Below, piece after piece: positions 38,775 through 49,648 of a DNA stretch of 64,000 nucleotides. The notes under the pieces are model-generated. The model ran no database searches and had not been told where the DNA came from. It worked only from the letters and a program-made list of their open reading frames with translations. How positions within the stretch are numbered: the stretch's first letter is position 1; every line of letters starts with the position of its first letter. The DNA lies in contig NZ_JANTYU010000008.1 of NCBI RefSeq assembly GCF_024806835.1, forward strand, positions 82,793 through 146,792, written 5' to 3'. A program made the position numbers and the translations under genes. The stretch is from Xanthomonas sp. 3793. Its GTDB lineage: Bacteria; Pseudomonadota; Gammaproteobacteria; Xanthomonadales; Xanthomonadaceae.

Positions 38775-39911
38775 ATGCAGGATGTTTTAGGGAGTCCGGA
38801 CGGCATGGTGTCGGCGGATACATGGGGAAGCTGGGCGGAAAAGGCGGATCTGGGATTGAACATCGTCATTGTCGATGACCAGATGTCTGCGCGAACGATG
38901 CTGCGCCATGTCATCGAAGACATCGCGCCGGAGCTGAAGGTCTACGACTTCGGCGACCCGCTCGACGCGTTGGCATGGTGCGAAGCTGGGCGCGTGGATC
39001 TGTTGCTGCTCGACTACCGCATGCCCGGGATGGATGGCCTGGAGTTCGCACGGCGCCTGCGCCGGCTGCCCAGCCATCGCGATATTCCGATCATCCTGAT
39101 CACCATCGTCGGCGACGAGCCGATCCGCCAGGCGGCGCTGGAAGCCGGGGTGATCGACTTCCTGGTCAAGCCGATCCGCCCGCGCGAGTTGCGGGCGCGC
39201 TGCTCCAATCTATTGCAGCTGCGTCAGCAGAGCGAGAGCGTCAAGCAACGTGCGCTGTCGCTGGAACAGCGCCTGCTGGCCAGCATGAACGAGGTCGAAG
39301 AGCGCGAACGCGAGACGCTGTCGCGGCTGGCGCGTGCGATCGAATACCGCGATTCGGGCACCAGTGCGTTCCTGGAGCGCATGTCGCATGTGGCCGGCCT
39401 GATCGCCGAGCAGCTGGGCCTGTCGGAAGAAGAAGTGCGCATCATCGAGATGGCCGCACCGCTGCACGACATGGGCAAGATCGCCATTCCCGATTCGGTG
39501 CTGCTCAAGCCGGGCAAGCTCACCGATGACGAGATGAGCATCATGAAGCGGCACCCGCGCATCGGCTACGAGCTGCTCAGCGGCAGCCAGAACCGCTTCA
39601 TCCAGGTCGGTGCCTTGATCGCGCTGCGTCACCACGAGCGCTACGACGGCACCGGGTATCCGGACGGCCTGGTCGGCGAGGCGATTCCGCTGGAAGCGCG
39701 CATCGTGGCGGTCGCCGACGTCTTCGACGCCCTGCTGTCGCCGCGTCCGTACAAGGAAGCGTGGACGATGGATGCCGCGCTGGCCTATCTCTACGCGCAA
39801 CGCGGCCGCCTGTTCGACCCGCGCTGCGTGGATGCGCTGCTGCGCGGCCGTGCGCAGCTGGACCAGATCTGCGGTGAATTCTCCACCGCATCGGCGCGAC
39901 CCGGGGTGTGA
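38775..39911 (+). CDS. rpfG: RpfG, HD-GYP cyclic di-GMP phosphodiesterase response regulator
   Basis: The 378-residue regulator has a receiver domain (residues ~28-150; phospho-acceptor Asp80 in LLLLDYRMPGMDG). It has an HD-GYP domain with HD at 231-232 (PLHDMGKIAIPD) and the GYP loop RHHERYDGTGYPDG near 285-298. After phosphorelay from RpfC it hydrolyses cyclic di-GMP, derepressing virulence genes. The ATG at 38775 follows AGAGGAG and gives the published length; the extra 23-codon frame upstream is ignored. As I remember the Xcc protein, this one is nearly identical. It is followed directly by rpfC, without rpfH. Confidence 0.96.
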   Translation: MQDVLGSPDGMVSADTWGSWAEKADLGLNIVIVDDQMSARTMLRHVIEDIAPELKVYDFGDPLDALAWCEAGRVDLLLLDYRMPGMDGLEFARRLRRLPSHRDIPIILITIVGDEPIRQAALEAGVIDFLVKPIRPRELRARCSNLLQLRQQSESVKQRALSLEQRLLASMNEVEERERETLSRLARAIEYRDSGTSAFLERMSHVAGLIAEQLGLSEEEVRIIEMAAPLHDMGKIAIPDSVLLKPGKLTDDEMSIMKRHPRIGYELLSGSQNRFIQVGALIALRHHERYDGTGYPDGLVGEAIPLEARIVAVADVFDALLSPRPYKEAWTMDAALAYLYAQRGRLFDPRCVDALLRGRAQLDQICGEFSTASARPGV

Positions 39912-39915
39912 GGCG

Positions 39916-42096
39916 ATGAATCCGTTCGGAAGGATCCGGCAGCGGTTGATGCATCGACCTGACAGCGAACATGGTCAGGCGATCGTTCGCATCGTTTTGA
40001 TCAGCCTGATCCTGTCGTATGTCCTGCTGCCGAGTGTCCGGCATAGCCTGCCGCTAGGCCAGTACACGGGCGTCTTGGCCATTGTGCTGACGGGCCTGGG
40101 TCTTGGTCTTGCGTTGTTCGGGTGGCTGCTGTGGCGACCCGATCGCTCAGATGCGCGGCGCATTCTGGGCATGCTGGCCGATTACGGATTGATGGCGGCC
40201 GGTATGGTCCAAATGGGCGAGCCGCTGGCCTGGGTCTATGTCGTGGTGATGTGGGTCACCGTTGGCAACGGCCTGCGCTATGGCAACCGCTATTTGTATC
40301 TTGCGGTGGGAATGGCGGTGGTGAGCTTTTCCACGACGCTGTCAATGACCGACTATTGGCAACGCAACCATCGGCTTGGTGTCGGGCTTGCCGTTGGTCT
40401 GGCCGCCGTTCCGCTGTATTTCTCCAGTCTTCTGCGACAGTTGACCCGGGCAACCGCCGAGGCGCGCCGTGCCAGCGAGGCCAAGAGCCGCTTTCTGGCC
40501 AACATGAGTCACGAGTTTCGGACACCGCTCAATGGTCTGTCCGGAATGACCGAGGTATTGGCAACGACGCGTCTGGACAATGAGCAGCGCGAATGCCTGA
40601 AAACCATTCAGGCATCGACACGCAGTCTGCTGGCGCTGGTAGAGGAGGTGCTGGACATCTCGGCCATCGAAGCCGGCAAATTGCGGATTAACGCCTCCGA
40701 CTTTGCATTGCATGACACCTTGCAGGCAATCGGTCTGATTCTGGAGCCGCAGGCCAAGGCCAAGGGTTTGCATTATCAGACAACTGTGGCTGCAGATGTG
40801 CCTTCACGCGTGCACGGGGATGCGGGGCATCTGCAGCAAATCCTGCTCAACCTGGTCGGCAACGCGGTCAAGTTTACCGACCACGGCAGTGTCCAGTTGA
40901 AGGTGGCGACCACCGAGGCCAGCGGCCGCGGTGGTGTGCTGCTCCGTTTTGAAGTGCTTGATACCGGGATTGGTGTACCGGTCGATATGCGTCCGCGCTT
41001 GTTCGAGGCGTTCGAACAGGCAGACACCGGACTGGCGCGCCGGTTTGAAGGTAGCGGCCTCGGAACGACGATCGCCAGGGGGCTGGTCCAGTCGATGGGT
41101 GGTGCGATCGGGTTCGAGGAAAATCCCGAAGGCGGCAGCTTGTTCTGGTTTGAACTGCCGTTTGGCCTGGCAGTCGCCAAGCCTGCAGCAACTTCATCGC
41201 CTGTGCTGCATGAGGCGGAGTCCACCACGATACCTGGCAACGTGATTGCGTTTGCCGATCCGTTTCTACGTCACCGTGCCCGTGTGCGTAGCATGCACAT
41301 TCTGGTGGCAGACGATCATCTGGCAAATCGCCTTGTTCTGCAGCGGTTGCTGCAAAAAGCGGGGCATCGCGTTACCTGCGTCGATGGTGGCGAAGCCGTA
41401 CTGGATGCGTTGGCCGAAGCAGACTACGACGCGGCCATCGTCGACCTGCATATGCCCGGTGTCAGCGGTCTGGACATGTTGAAGCAACTCAGGGTCATGC
41501 AGGCGGGTGGTACGCCAGGGACGCCGGTCGTGGTGTTGAGCGCTGATGTCACCCCTGAGTCGATTCGCAGCTGCGAGCAAGCGGGCGCTTATGCATTTCT
41601 GGCCAAGCCGGTGGCGGCGATCAAGTTGCTGGATACGCTGGCCGAAATCGCCGTCAACCAGAAACTGCGTCAGTCCGATCCGACCATCGCTATCCGCAGC
41701 CCGGCGCCCAGTGGCGCAGTCCTCGACCCTGCCGTCCTCGACGAGCTGGCCGAATTGGGGATGGGAAATGAGTTCGAACGCGAGTTCATTCAACAATGTC
41801 TCAGCGATGCCGCGGCATGCGTTGTCCAGCTCGGCAAGGCAGCGGCGGACGAGGACTGGGCACGTCTGCGCGAGCATGCTCACGCGGTAAAAGGTGTTTC
41901 CAGCAATCTCGGGTTGGTGACGCTGGCCGAACAGGGGGGTGAGTTGATGCGCCTGCCAGAAGCGCAGCTGCGCGCAGAATGGAGTCAGAGACTGGAGCAG
42001 CTGAAGACGGGGTTGACGCTCGGGCGCGAGGCGCTTGCTCAACGCGCACGGAACAAGTCCGACGGCGGAGTCAGCGGGAATGGCGACCGCGGCTAA
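39916..42096 (+). CDS. rpfC: RpfC, hybrid DSF sensor kinase
   Basis: The 726-residue protein has about five membrane helices (residues ~20-175) and the DHp His199 (ANMSHEFRTPLNGLSGM). An ATPase domain (NLVGNAVKF, DTGIGVP, GSGLGTTIA), a receiver with Asp510 (AAIVDLHMPGVSG) and a C-terminal HPt with His656 (HAVKGVSSNLGL) follow. It senses DSF and feeds RpfG, and in Xcc also binds RpfF to limit DSF synthesis. The start lies 4 nt after the rpfG stop. The sensor half differs strongly from Xcc RpfC as I recall it, while the kinase core is conserved. The coding DNA looks AT-richer than its neighbours. Confidence 0.94.
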   Translation: MNPFGRIRQRLMHRPDSEHGQAIVRIVLISLILSYVLLPSVRHSLPLGQYTGVLAIVLTGLGLGLALFGWLLWRPDRSDARRILGMLADYGLMAAGMVQMGEPLAWVYVVVMWVTVGNGLRYGNRYLYLAVGMAVVSFSTTLSMTDYWQRNHRLGVGLAVGLAAVPLYFSSLLRQLTRATAEARRASEAKSRFLANMSHEFRTPLNGLSGMTEVLATTRLDNEQRECLKTIQASTRSLLALVEEVLDISAIEAGKLRINASDFALHDTLQAIGLILEPQAKAKGLHYQTTVAADVPSRVHGDAGHLQQILLNLVGNAVKFTDHGSVQLKVATTEASGRGGVLLRFEVLDTGIGVPVDMRPRLFEAFEQADTGLARRFEGSGLGTTIARGLVQSMGGAIGFEENPEGGSLFWFELPFGLAVAKPAATSSPVLHEAESTTIPGNVIAFADPFLRHRARVRSMHILVADDHLANRLVLQRLLQKAGHRVTCVDGGEAVLDALAEADYDAAIVDLHMPGVSGLDMLKQLRVMQAGGTPGTPVVVLSADVTPESIRSCEQAGAYAFLAKPVAAIKLLDTLAEIAVNQKLRQSDPTIAIRSPAPSGAVLDPAVLDELAELGMGNEFEREFIQQCLSDAAACVVQLGKAAADEDWARLREHAHAVKGVSSNLGLVTLAEQGGELMRLPEAQLRAEWSQRLEQLKTGLTLGREALAQRARNKSDGGVSGNGDRG

Positions 42097-42100
42097 GTGA

Positions 42101-42122
42101 AGCCCGGCGATAGGCCGGGCCT
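42101..42122. terminator. Hairpin between convergent rpfC and rpfF
   Basis: A 7-bp stem (GCCCGGC at 42102-42108 with 42114-42120) closes a 5-nt loop in the 53-nt gap between the two stop codons. It could serve both genes. The flanks are not strongly T- or A-rich. Confidence 0.5.
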
Positions 42123-42149
42123 GATTCCCCCAGTACTGGATCCACCAAA

Positions 42150-43019
42150 TCAGGCGGCACTTGCGCCAGCGCGGCGAGTCTGTGCTTTGACCAAACGGTC
42201 CATCGTGCGCAGTGATTTCTCGCTCAGTGCCAGGGCAGTGTCGACCCAGACCTCGGTAATGCGCAGCAATTCGTCGTAAGGCACCGCCTGCGCGAGGTTG
42301 CGTGCGGCGTTCATCGCCAGATAGGAGTGGGAGATGCGCTTTTGCTGGCGAATCAGCGTTTCGGTGGCAACGACCCCTTGGCCCTTCGGTACGAGTACAT
42401 CTACGATACCCATCGCATGCATTTCTTCGCTGCTGTAGATGCGTCCATCGAGAATGATTTTTTCTGCCAGTTGGGGCGACACGCGACGGCACAGGAACGA
42501 ATAGGCTCCCATGCCCGGAAACAACCCGAACAAGACCTCGGGCAGTCCCATGCCGATGCCTTCTTCGGCCACGATGGTATGGCAGGCCAGGGCCATCTCC
42601 AACCCACCTCCCAATGCATCGCCTTGCAGCAGCGCAATGCTGCGCACGTCCCCACCAAAGCCAGTATGCAGATGATGGACGCCTTCCACACAGCGGATGG
42701 CATAGCGCATCAATTGCTCGCGATCTTGTTCGCGGATCAGGCGTGCAAACAGGTCCAGGTCGCCCCCAAGATTGAAGGCGGTGGAGTCGGATGCAAGTAC
42801 GAAGTGGCGTAGTTCACCACTGCGACGCTCATGCGGGGCGCGAGTGATGGAACCCATGACATCCCAGATGTCGTCCAGCAACTCGGGACTGCAGCAGGGG
42901 CGGATGCCGAAGCGCGCATTGGCATGCATGAACAACCAGTGGGTGCCGTCAGCGGCCGACGCATCGACCCGAATGGTGGAGTGGGGGCGGCCGATCGAAA
43001 TCTTTTCAACGGTATTCAT
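42150..43019 (-). CDS. rpfF: RpfF, diffusible signal factor (DSF) synthase
   Basis: The 289-residue crotonase-family enzyme dehydrates 3-hydroxyacyl-ACP and releases the cis-2-unsaturated fatty acid signal by thioesterase action. The two catalytic Glu residues are Glu141 (GGGLEMALACH) and Glu161 (GMGLPEVLFGLFPGMGAYSF), the positions known in Xcc. The ATG at 43019 gives MNTVEKISIG and the published length of 289; a longer frame upstream is unlike the family. The N-terminal 70 residues and many core positions differ from the RpfF common in Xanthomonas, as I remember it. It is convergent with rpfC and followed by a shared hairpin. Confidence 0.93.
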   Translation of the reverse strand: MNTVEKISIGRPHSTIRVDASAADGTHWLFMHANARFGIRPCCSPELLDDIWDVMGSITRAPHERRSGELRHFVLASDSTAFNLGGDLDLFARLIREQDREQLMRYAIRCVEGVHHLHTGFGGDVRSIALLQGDALGGGLEMALACHTIVAEEGIGMGLPEVLFGLFPGMGAYSFLCRRVSPQLAEKIILDGRIYSSEEMHAMGIVDVLVPKGQGVVATETLIRQQKRISHSYLAMNAARNLAQAVPYDELLRITEVWVDTALALSEKSLRTMDRLVKAQTRRAGASAA

Positions 43020-43491
43020 GGGCGTGATCCTGGAAAAGCCCGCGGTGGGAGAGTGAACGCCGGCGGGCGCGCGCGATCCACTCCGAATCGATGCTACACC
43101 GGCACTATCTCCATGAACGCTGAGGGCTTCCTTTCTACCCGGTGAGCGCTGTGTGCTGAATCTTTCAGCGAATGTCTGCAAACAAATGCAGTTTATTGTG
43201 GATTAGCCATTGCTGAAATTATCTGTTTGGTAATTGGCCTATAGTTTCCCGCAGGACTCCCCTGGCCGGTGTTATCAACCGCAAAGTGCGTGCCTGCATT
43301 TGCGGGCGTCAAAAATGCGGATATAACCAGGTGCAAACCGGCCATCATTCCGGCGCGCTCGCGGTCGCATACCACTCGTTTGAGACGCGTGATACGTCCG
43401 AAGCGTGCAAAAGCAAACGCCCGCAAGGCCTGGAGGCAGTGCGGGCGTTGGATGGCAGCCGGGTGGCCGTCGACCTGCGGTGGCGCCGGGG
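43020..43491. other. Intergenic rpfB-rpfF region, AT-rich, with rpfB terminator
   Basis: The part nearest rpfF (roughly 43140-43250) is markedly AT-rich (tracts such as GCAGTTTATTG and GAAATTATCTG). It is the likely promoter of rpfF on the minus strand; I cannot fix the hexamers. The part nearest rpfB carries a strong terminator. No coding frame is supported. Confidence 0.55.
43405..43449 (-). terminator. Intrinsic terminator of rpfB
   Basis: A perfect 10-bp stem (AACGCCCGCA at 43416-43425, complement at 43440-43449) with a 14-nt loop lies 42 nt after the rpfB stop. On the minus strand it is followed by TTGCTTTTGC, a good T-rich tail. rpfB and rpfF are therefore probably separate transcription units, at least in part. 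Confidence 0.8.
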
Positions 43492-45174
43492 TTACGCCTT
43501 GGGCGCATCCCGCAGTTCGCGGCGCAGGATCTTGCCGACGTTGGTTTTCGGCAATTCCTTGCGGAACTCGATCACTCGCGGCTGCTTGTAGCCGGTCAGG
43601 TTGGAGCGACAATGCGCCTTTACGTCGTCGGCGGTGAGGGCAGGGTCCTTCTTCACGATCACGGCCTTGACGATTTCGCCGGATTTTTCATCCGGCACGC
43701 CAACCGCTGCCACTTCCAGCACGCCGGGCATTTCGGCGATCACGTCCTCGATCTCGTTCGGGTAGACGTTGAAGCCGGACACCAGAATCATGTCCTTCTT
43801 GCGGTCGACGATGTAGACGAAGCCGTGCTCGTCCATTCGCGCGATATCGCCGGTGTGCAGCCAGCCGTCGGCATCCATCACCTTGGCGGTTTCCTCGGGC
43901 TTCTTCCAGTAGCCCTTCATCACCTGCGGGCCCTTGATGCACAGCTCGCCGATCTCGCCCAATGGCAGCGCCGCGCCTGCGTCGTCCTTGATGCAGGCAT
44001 CGGTGGACGGAATCGGCAGGCCGATCGAACCGTTGTAGTCCTTCAGGTCCATCGGGTTGATGCAGGCGGCCGGCGAGGTTTCGGTCAGGCCGTAGGCTTC
44101 GACCAGGGTCAGGCCGGTGACCTTTTTCCAGCGTTCGGCGACCGAGCGTTGCACCGCCATGCCGCCGCCCAGGGTCATCTTGAGCGAGGAAAAATCGATC
44201 TGGTCGAAACCGGGCGTGTTGAGCAGGCCGTTGAATAGCGTGTTGACGCCGGTAAACGCAGTAAAGCGGGTCTTCTTCAACTCCTTGACGAAGCCGGGCA
44301 TGTCGCGCGGATTGCTGATCAGGTGATTGCAGCCGCCGATCTTCATGAAGACCAGCCCGTTGGCCGTCAGTGCAAAGATGTGATACAGCGGCAGCGCAGT
44401 GATCACCACTTCGGCGCCTTCTTCCAGCTTGCCGGTGCCGGCAAGCCACTGATGCGCCTGCTGCATGTTGGCGACCAGGTTGCGGTGGGTCAGCATCGCG
44501 CCCTTGGCCACGCCGGTGGTGCCGCCGGTGTACTGCAAGAACGCGATGTCGTCCGGTTCGATCTGCAGCGCCGGCACGCTGTGATTGCGGCCCAGCGCCA
44601 ATGCGTCGCGGAAGCGGATCGCGCCGTTGATGCGGTAGTCGGGCACCAGCTTCTTGACGTATTTGACGACGAAATTGACCAGCGCCGCCTTGGGAAAGCC
44701 GAGCATATCGCCCAGCCCGGTAGTGATCACCTGCTTGACCGGCGTGTCGGCAATGACCTGTTGCACGGTGGTGCCGAAGTTATCGATGACCACCAGCACG
44801 CTGGCGCCGGAGTCGATCAGCTGGTGCTTCAGTTCGCGCGGGGTGTAGAGCGGGTTGACGTTGACCACCGTCAGCCCGGCACGCAGGACGCCGAAGGTGG
44901 CGATCGGATACTGCAGGCAGTTGGGCATCATCAAGGCGACGCGGTCGCCCTTCTTCAATTGCAGCTCGCCCAGCAGGTAGGCGGCGAATTGTTCGACCAG
45001 CTGGTCGGCTTCGCGGTAGGTAATGGTCTTGCCGAAGCTGTGATAAGCGGGGCGGTCGGCAAACCGCTTGACCGATGTGGCGAATACCTCGGCCACCGTA
45101 CGGAACTGCTCCAGATCGATTTCGGCGGCGACGCCGGCCGGATAACTTTGCAACCAAGGACGTGCCTGATTCAT
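43492..45174 (-). CDS. rpfB: RpfB, long-chain fatty acyl-CoA ligase
   Basis: The 560-residue adenylate-forming enzyme has the AMP-binding motif QYTGGTTGVAKGAML near residue 215. YGLTETSP, WLHTGDIARMDEHGF and the C-terminal catalytic Lys in LPKTNVGKILRREL are also present. RpfB activates fatty acids and is involved in DSF turnover in Xanthomonas. The ATG at 45174 follows GGAGGGGGG and gives MNQARPWLQSYP. It reads away from a divergent lipoprotein gene. Sequence and composition look typical of the host, unlike the adjacent rpfC-rpfF. Confidence 0.95.
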   Translation of the reverse strand: MNQARPWLQSYPAGVAAEIDLEQFRTVAEVFATSVKRFADRPAYHSFGKTITYREADQLVEQFAAYLLGELQLKKGDRVALMMPNCLQYPIATFGVLRAGLTVVNVNPLYTPRELKHQLIDSGASVLVVIDNFGTTVQQVIADTPVKQVITTGLGDMLGFPKAALVNFVVKYVKKLVPDYRINGAIRFRDALALGRNHSVPALQIEPDDIAFLQYTGGTTGVAKGAMLTHRNLVANMQQAHQWLAGTGKLEEGAEVVITALPLYHIFALTANGLVFMKIGGCNHLISNPRDMPGFVKELKKTRFTAFTGVNTLFNGLLNTPGFDQIDFSSLKMTLGGGMAVQRSVAERWKKVTGLTLVEAYGLTETSPAACINPMDLKDYNGSIGLPIPSTDACIKDDAGAALPLGEIGELCIKGPQVMKGYWKKPEETAKVMDADGWLHTGDIARMDEHGFVYIVDRKKDMILVSGFNVYPNEIEDVIAEMPGVLEVAAVGVPDEKSGEIVKAVIVKKDPALTADDVKAHCRSNLTGYKQPRVIEFRKELPKTNVGKILRRELRDAPKA

Positions 45175-45271
45175 CTGCCCCCCTCCAGGGTGTTCTCGAC
45201 GTGACGCGGTGTGTTCCACGGCACTACAACAACTGGCAGCATACCGTCATGAATGGAAAAGGCGAAGCGTG

Positions 45272-45718
45272 ATGCAGGGCAGTATTCGTTGGTGGCAGTG
45301 GGGACTGGTGCTCGCATGGATGGCGCTGCTTGCCGGGTGCGCGCGGCCGGCGCCGGAGCAGCGGTTGCGCCAGACCGTGGCGCAGATGCAGGCGGCGATC
45401 GAGGCGCGCGATGTCGGCAAGGCGATGCAGCCGGTAGCGGCTGATTTCGTGGGCGAGCACGGCCTGGATGCCGCCGGCCTGCGCCGCCTGCTGCAACTGC
45501 AACTGCTGAGCAACCGCAAGATCGGCGTCACCCTGGGACCGGTGGACGTGCAACTGCAAGGCACAACCGCCACTGCCAGCTTCACCGCGCTGGTCACCGG
45601 GGGCGATGGCCGCTGGCTGCCCGAGCAGGCGCAGACCTATCAGCTGACCACCGGTTGGCGTCTGCAGGGCGGCGACTGGCAGCTCTACCACGCGCAATGG
45701 GTGCCGACAGGCCGGTAG
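45272..45718 (+). CDS. Small hypothetical lipoprotein
   Basis: The 148-residue protein starts MQGSIRWWQWG and has a lipoprotein signal with lipobox LLAGC. A short domain with helix QMQAAIEARDVGKAMQPVAADF and strands ending WQLYHAQWVPTGR follows. That outline resembles NTF2-like lipoproteins, though I cannot name the family. It diverges from rpfB with about 97 nt between starts. Membrane anchoring in the envelope is expected. Confidence 0.78.
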   Translation: MQGSIRWWQWGLVLAWMALLAGCARPAPEQRLRQTVAQMQAAIEARDVGKAMQPVAADFVGEHGLDAAGLRRLLQLQLLSNRKIGVTLGPVDVQLQGTTATASFTALVTGGDGRWLPEQAQTYQLTTGWRLQGGDWQLYHAQWVPTGR

Positions 45719-45962
45719 GGCCGTAGGTGAGAGCGGGGCGCTGCGACAGACGCTGACGACCCCGCATTCGCGCCTGGCGTGCCTTGCGGATAGCGGTGCG
45801 GCGATCAGAACTTGCATCGCGACGATCAGTCACGCCCGTATTCCCGGCGTCGGGTCCGTTTCGTCGTGCAAGCTGGGTTGCGGGTTCGGGCATGGTCGCC
45901 ACATTGCGGAACGCGAGCAGACGTCGCCATCGTTGCACTACGGCGCAGTGCCGCTCCCAAAA

Positions 45963-45992
45963 CGATATTCCCGCCATCAGGCGGGAATATCG
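45963..45992 (-). terminator. Intrinsic terminator of acnA
   Basis: A perfect 13-bp stem (CGATATTCCCGCC at 45963-45975, complement at 45980-45992) with a 4-nt loop is followed on the minus strand by TTTTGGG. It lies about 20 nt past the acnA stop. Confidence 0.85.
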
Positions 45993-46012
45993 GAGCAACA
46001 CGGGAGGCGGAA

Positions 46013-48781
<2,769 letters not shown>

Positions 48782-48928
48782 GCATCACTCCTATGGCGTC
48801 GAAGGCTTTAGGTAGGGGCCTATTCTGAGCGATTCAGTGTGTACGCACGGTGTGTCCAGGTCGATCTGCCGGCTTGAGTACGATCGGGGAAGTACGTATC
48901 ATACGTGCATACTTTCTGGAGCATGCTC

Positions 48929-49177
48929 ATGGAAGCCACCGTTGCCGAACGCGGACAGATCACGCTGCCCAAGGCCGTGCGCGATGCCCTGGGCCTGACC
49001 AAGGGCACCACCCTCAAGATCGAACTCGATGGTGGGCGCATCATCTTGCGTAAAGATGTCAGCGAAGCGCTGCGCAAGGTGCGCGGCAAGTTCAGGCTTG
49101 TCGATGGCCTGACCAGCACCGACGAGGCCATGCGCGCCATTCGCGGCCGCGCGCCGGGGGATCCGTTCGACCCATGA
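48929..49177 (+). CDS. AbrB/MazE-type antitoxin
   Basis: The 82-residue protein carries a SpoVT/AbrB swapped-hairpin DNA-binding domain (MEATVAERGQITLPKAVRDAL) and a C-terminal tail that would bind the toxin. The ATG at 48929 is chosen because GGAG lies 7 nt upstream. It precedes and overlaps a PIN-domain gene (ATGA), the standard arrangement of VapB-type antitoxins, which repress their own operon. Confidence 0.9.
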   Translation: MEATVAERGQITLPKAVRDALGLTKGTTLKIELDGGRIILRKDVSEALRKVRGKFRLVDGLTSTDEAMRAIRGRAPGDPFDP

Positions 49178-49584
49178 TCGCCCTGGATTCCTCCGTGCTG
49201 CTGGACATCCTCATCGGCGACCCGGTGTATGGCGAGGTGTCGGAAATCTGCATTGGCGATGCACTGGCGCGCGACGAGGTGGTGGTCTGCGATGCGGTGG
49301 TCGCCGAAGTGCTGGCCATGCTCGACACCCAGGTCGACCTGATGGAAACCCTGGCTTCGATCGGGGTGCGTTATGAAGCCACCCAGGAAGCGGCGGCGGT
49401 ACGCGCCGGCCATATGAACAAGCGTTTCCGCGCACGCGGCGGCAAGCGCGAGCGGGTGGTGGCGGATTTTCTGATCGGCGCCCACGCGATGCTCCAGTGC
49501 GACGGGTTGATCACCCGCGACGAGGGCTTCTTTCGCGACTACTTCAAGGGTTTGAAGATCACCGTCCCCAAGCCCGTTGCCTGA
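49174..49584 (+). CDS. PIN-domain toxin (VapC-type)
   Basis: The 136-residue PIN nuclease has the four acidic residues expected for metal binding: Asp5 (ALDSSVLLD), Glu45 (VVAEVL), Asp98 (VVADFLIGAHA) and Asp116 (ITRDEGF). Homologues cleave tRNA or other RNA. The start overlaps the antitoxin stop by ATGA. The pair lies between the divergent acnA and acnB genes. Confidence 0.9.
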   Translation: MIALDSSVLLDILIGDPVYGEVSEICIGDALARDEVVVCDAVVAEVLAMLDTQVDLMETLASIGVRYEATQEAAAVRAGHMNKRFRARGGKRERVVADFLIGAHAMLQCDGLITRDEGFFRDYFKGLKITVPKPVA

Positions 49585-49648
49585 TCCACGTCTTCCGATC
49601 CACGCCTGACCTTTACACATTCACTGCTGTCCTTTTTGGAGAACCCGC

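Noticed and set aside
42150..43181. Longer RpfF starting at 43181
   Set aside because: The extra 54 residues are Arg/Ser-rich and unlike the family; the ATG at 43019 gives the established length of 289.
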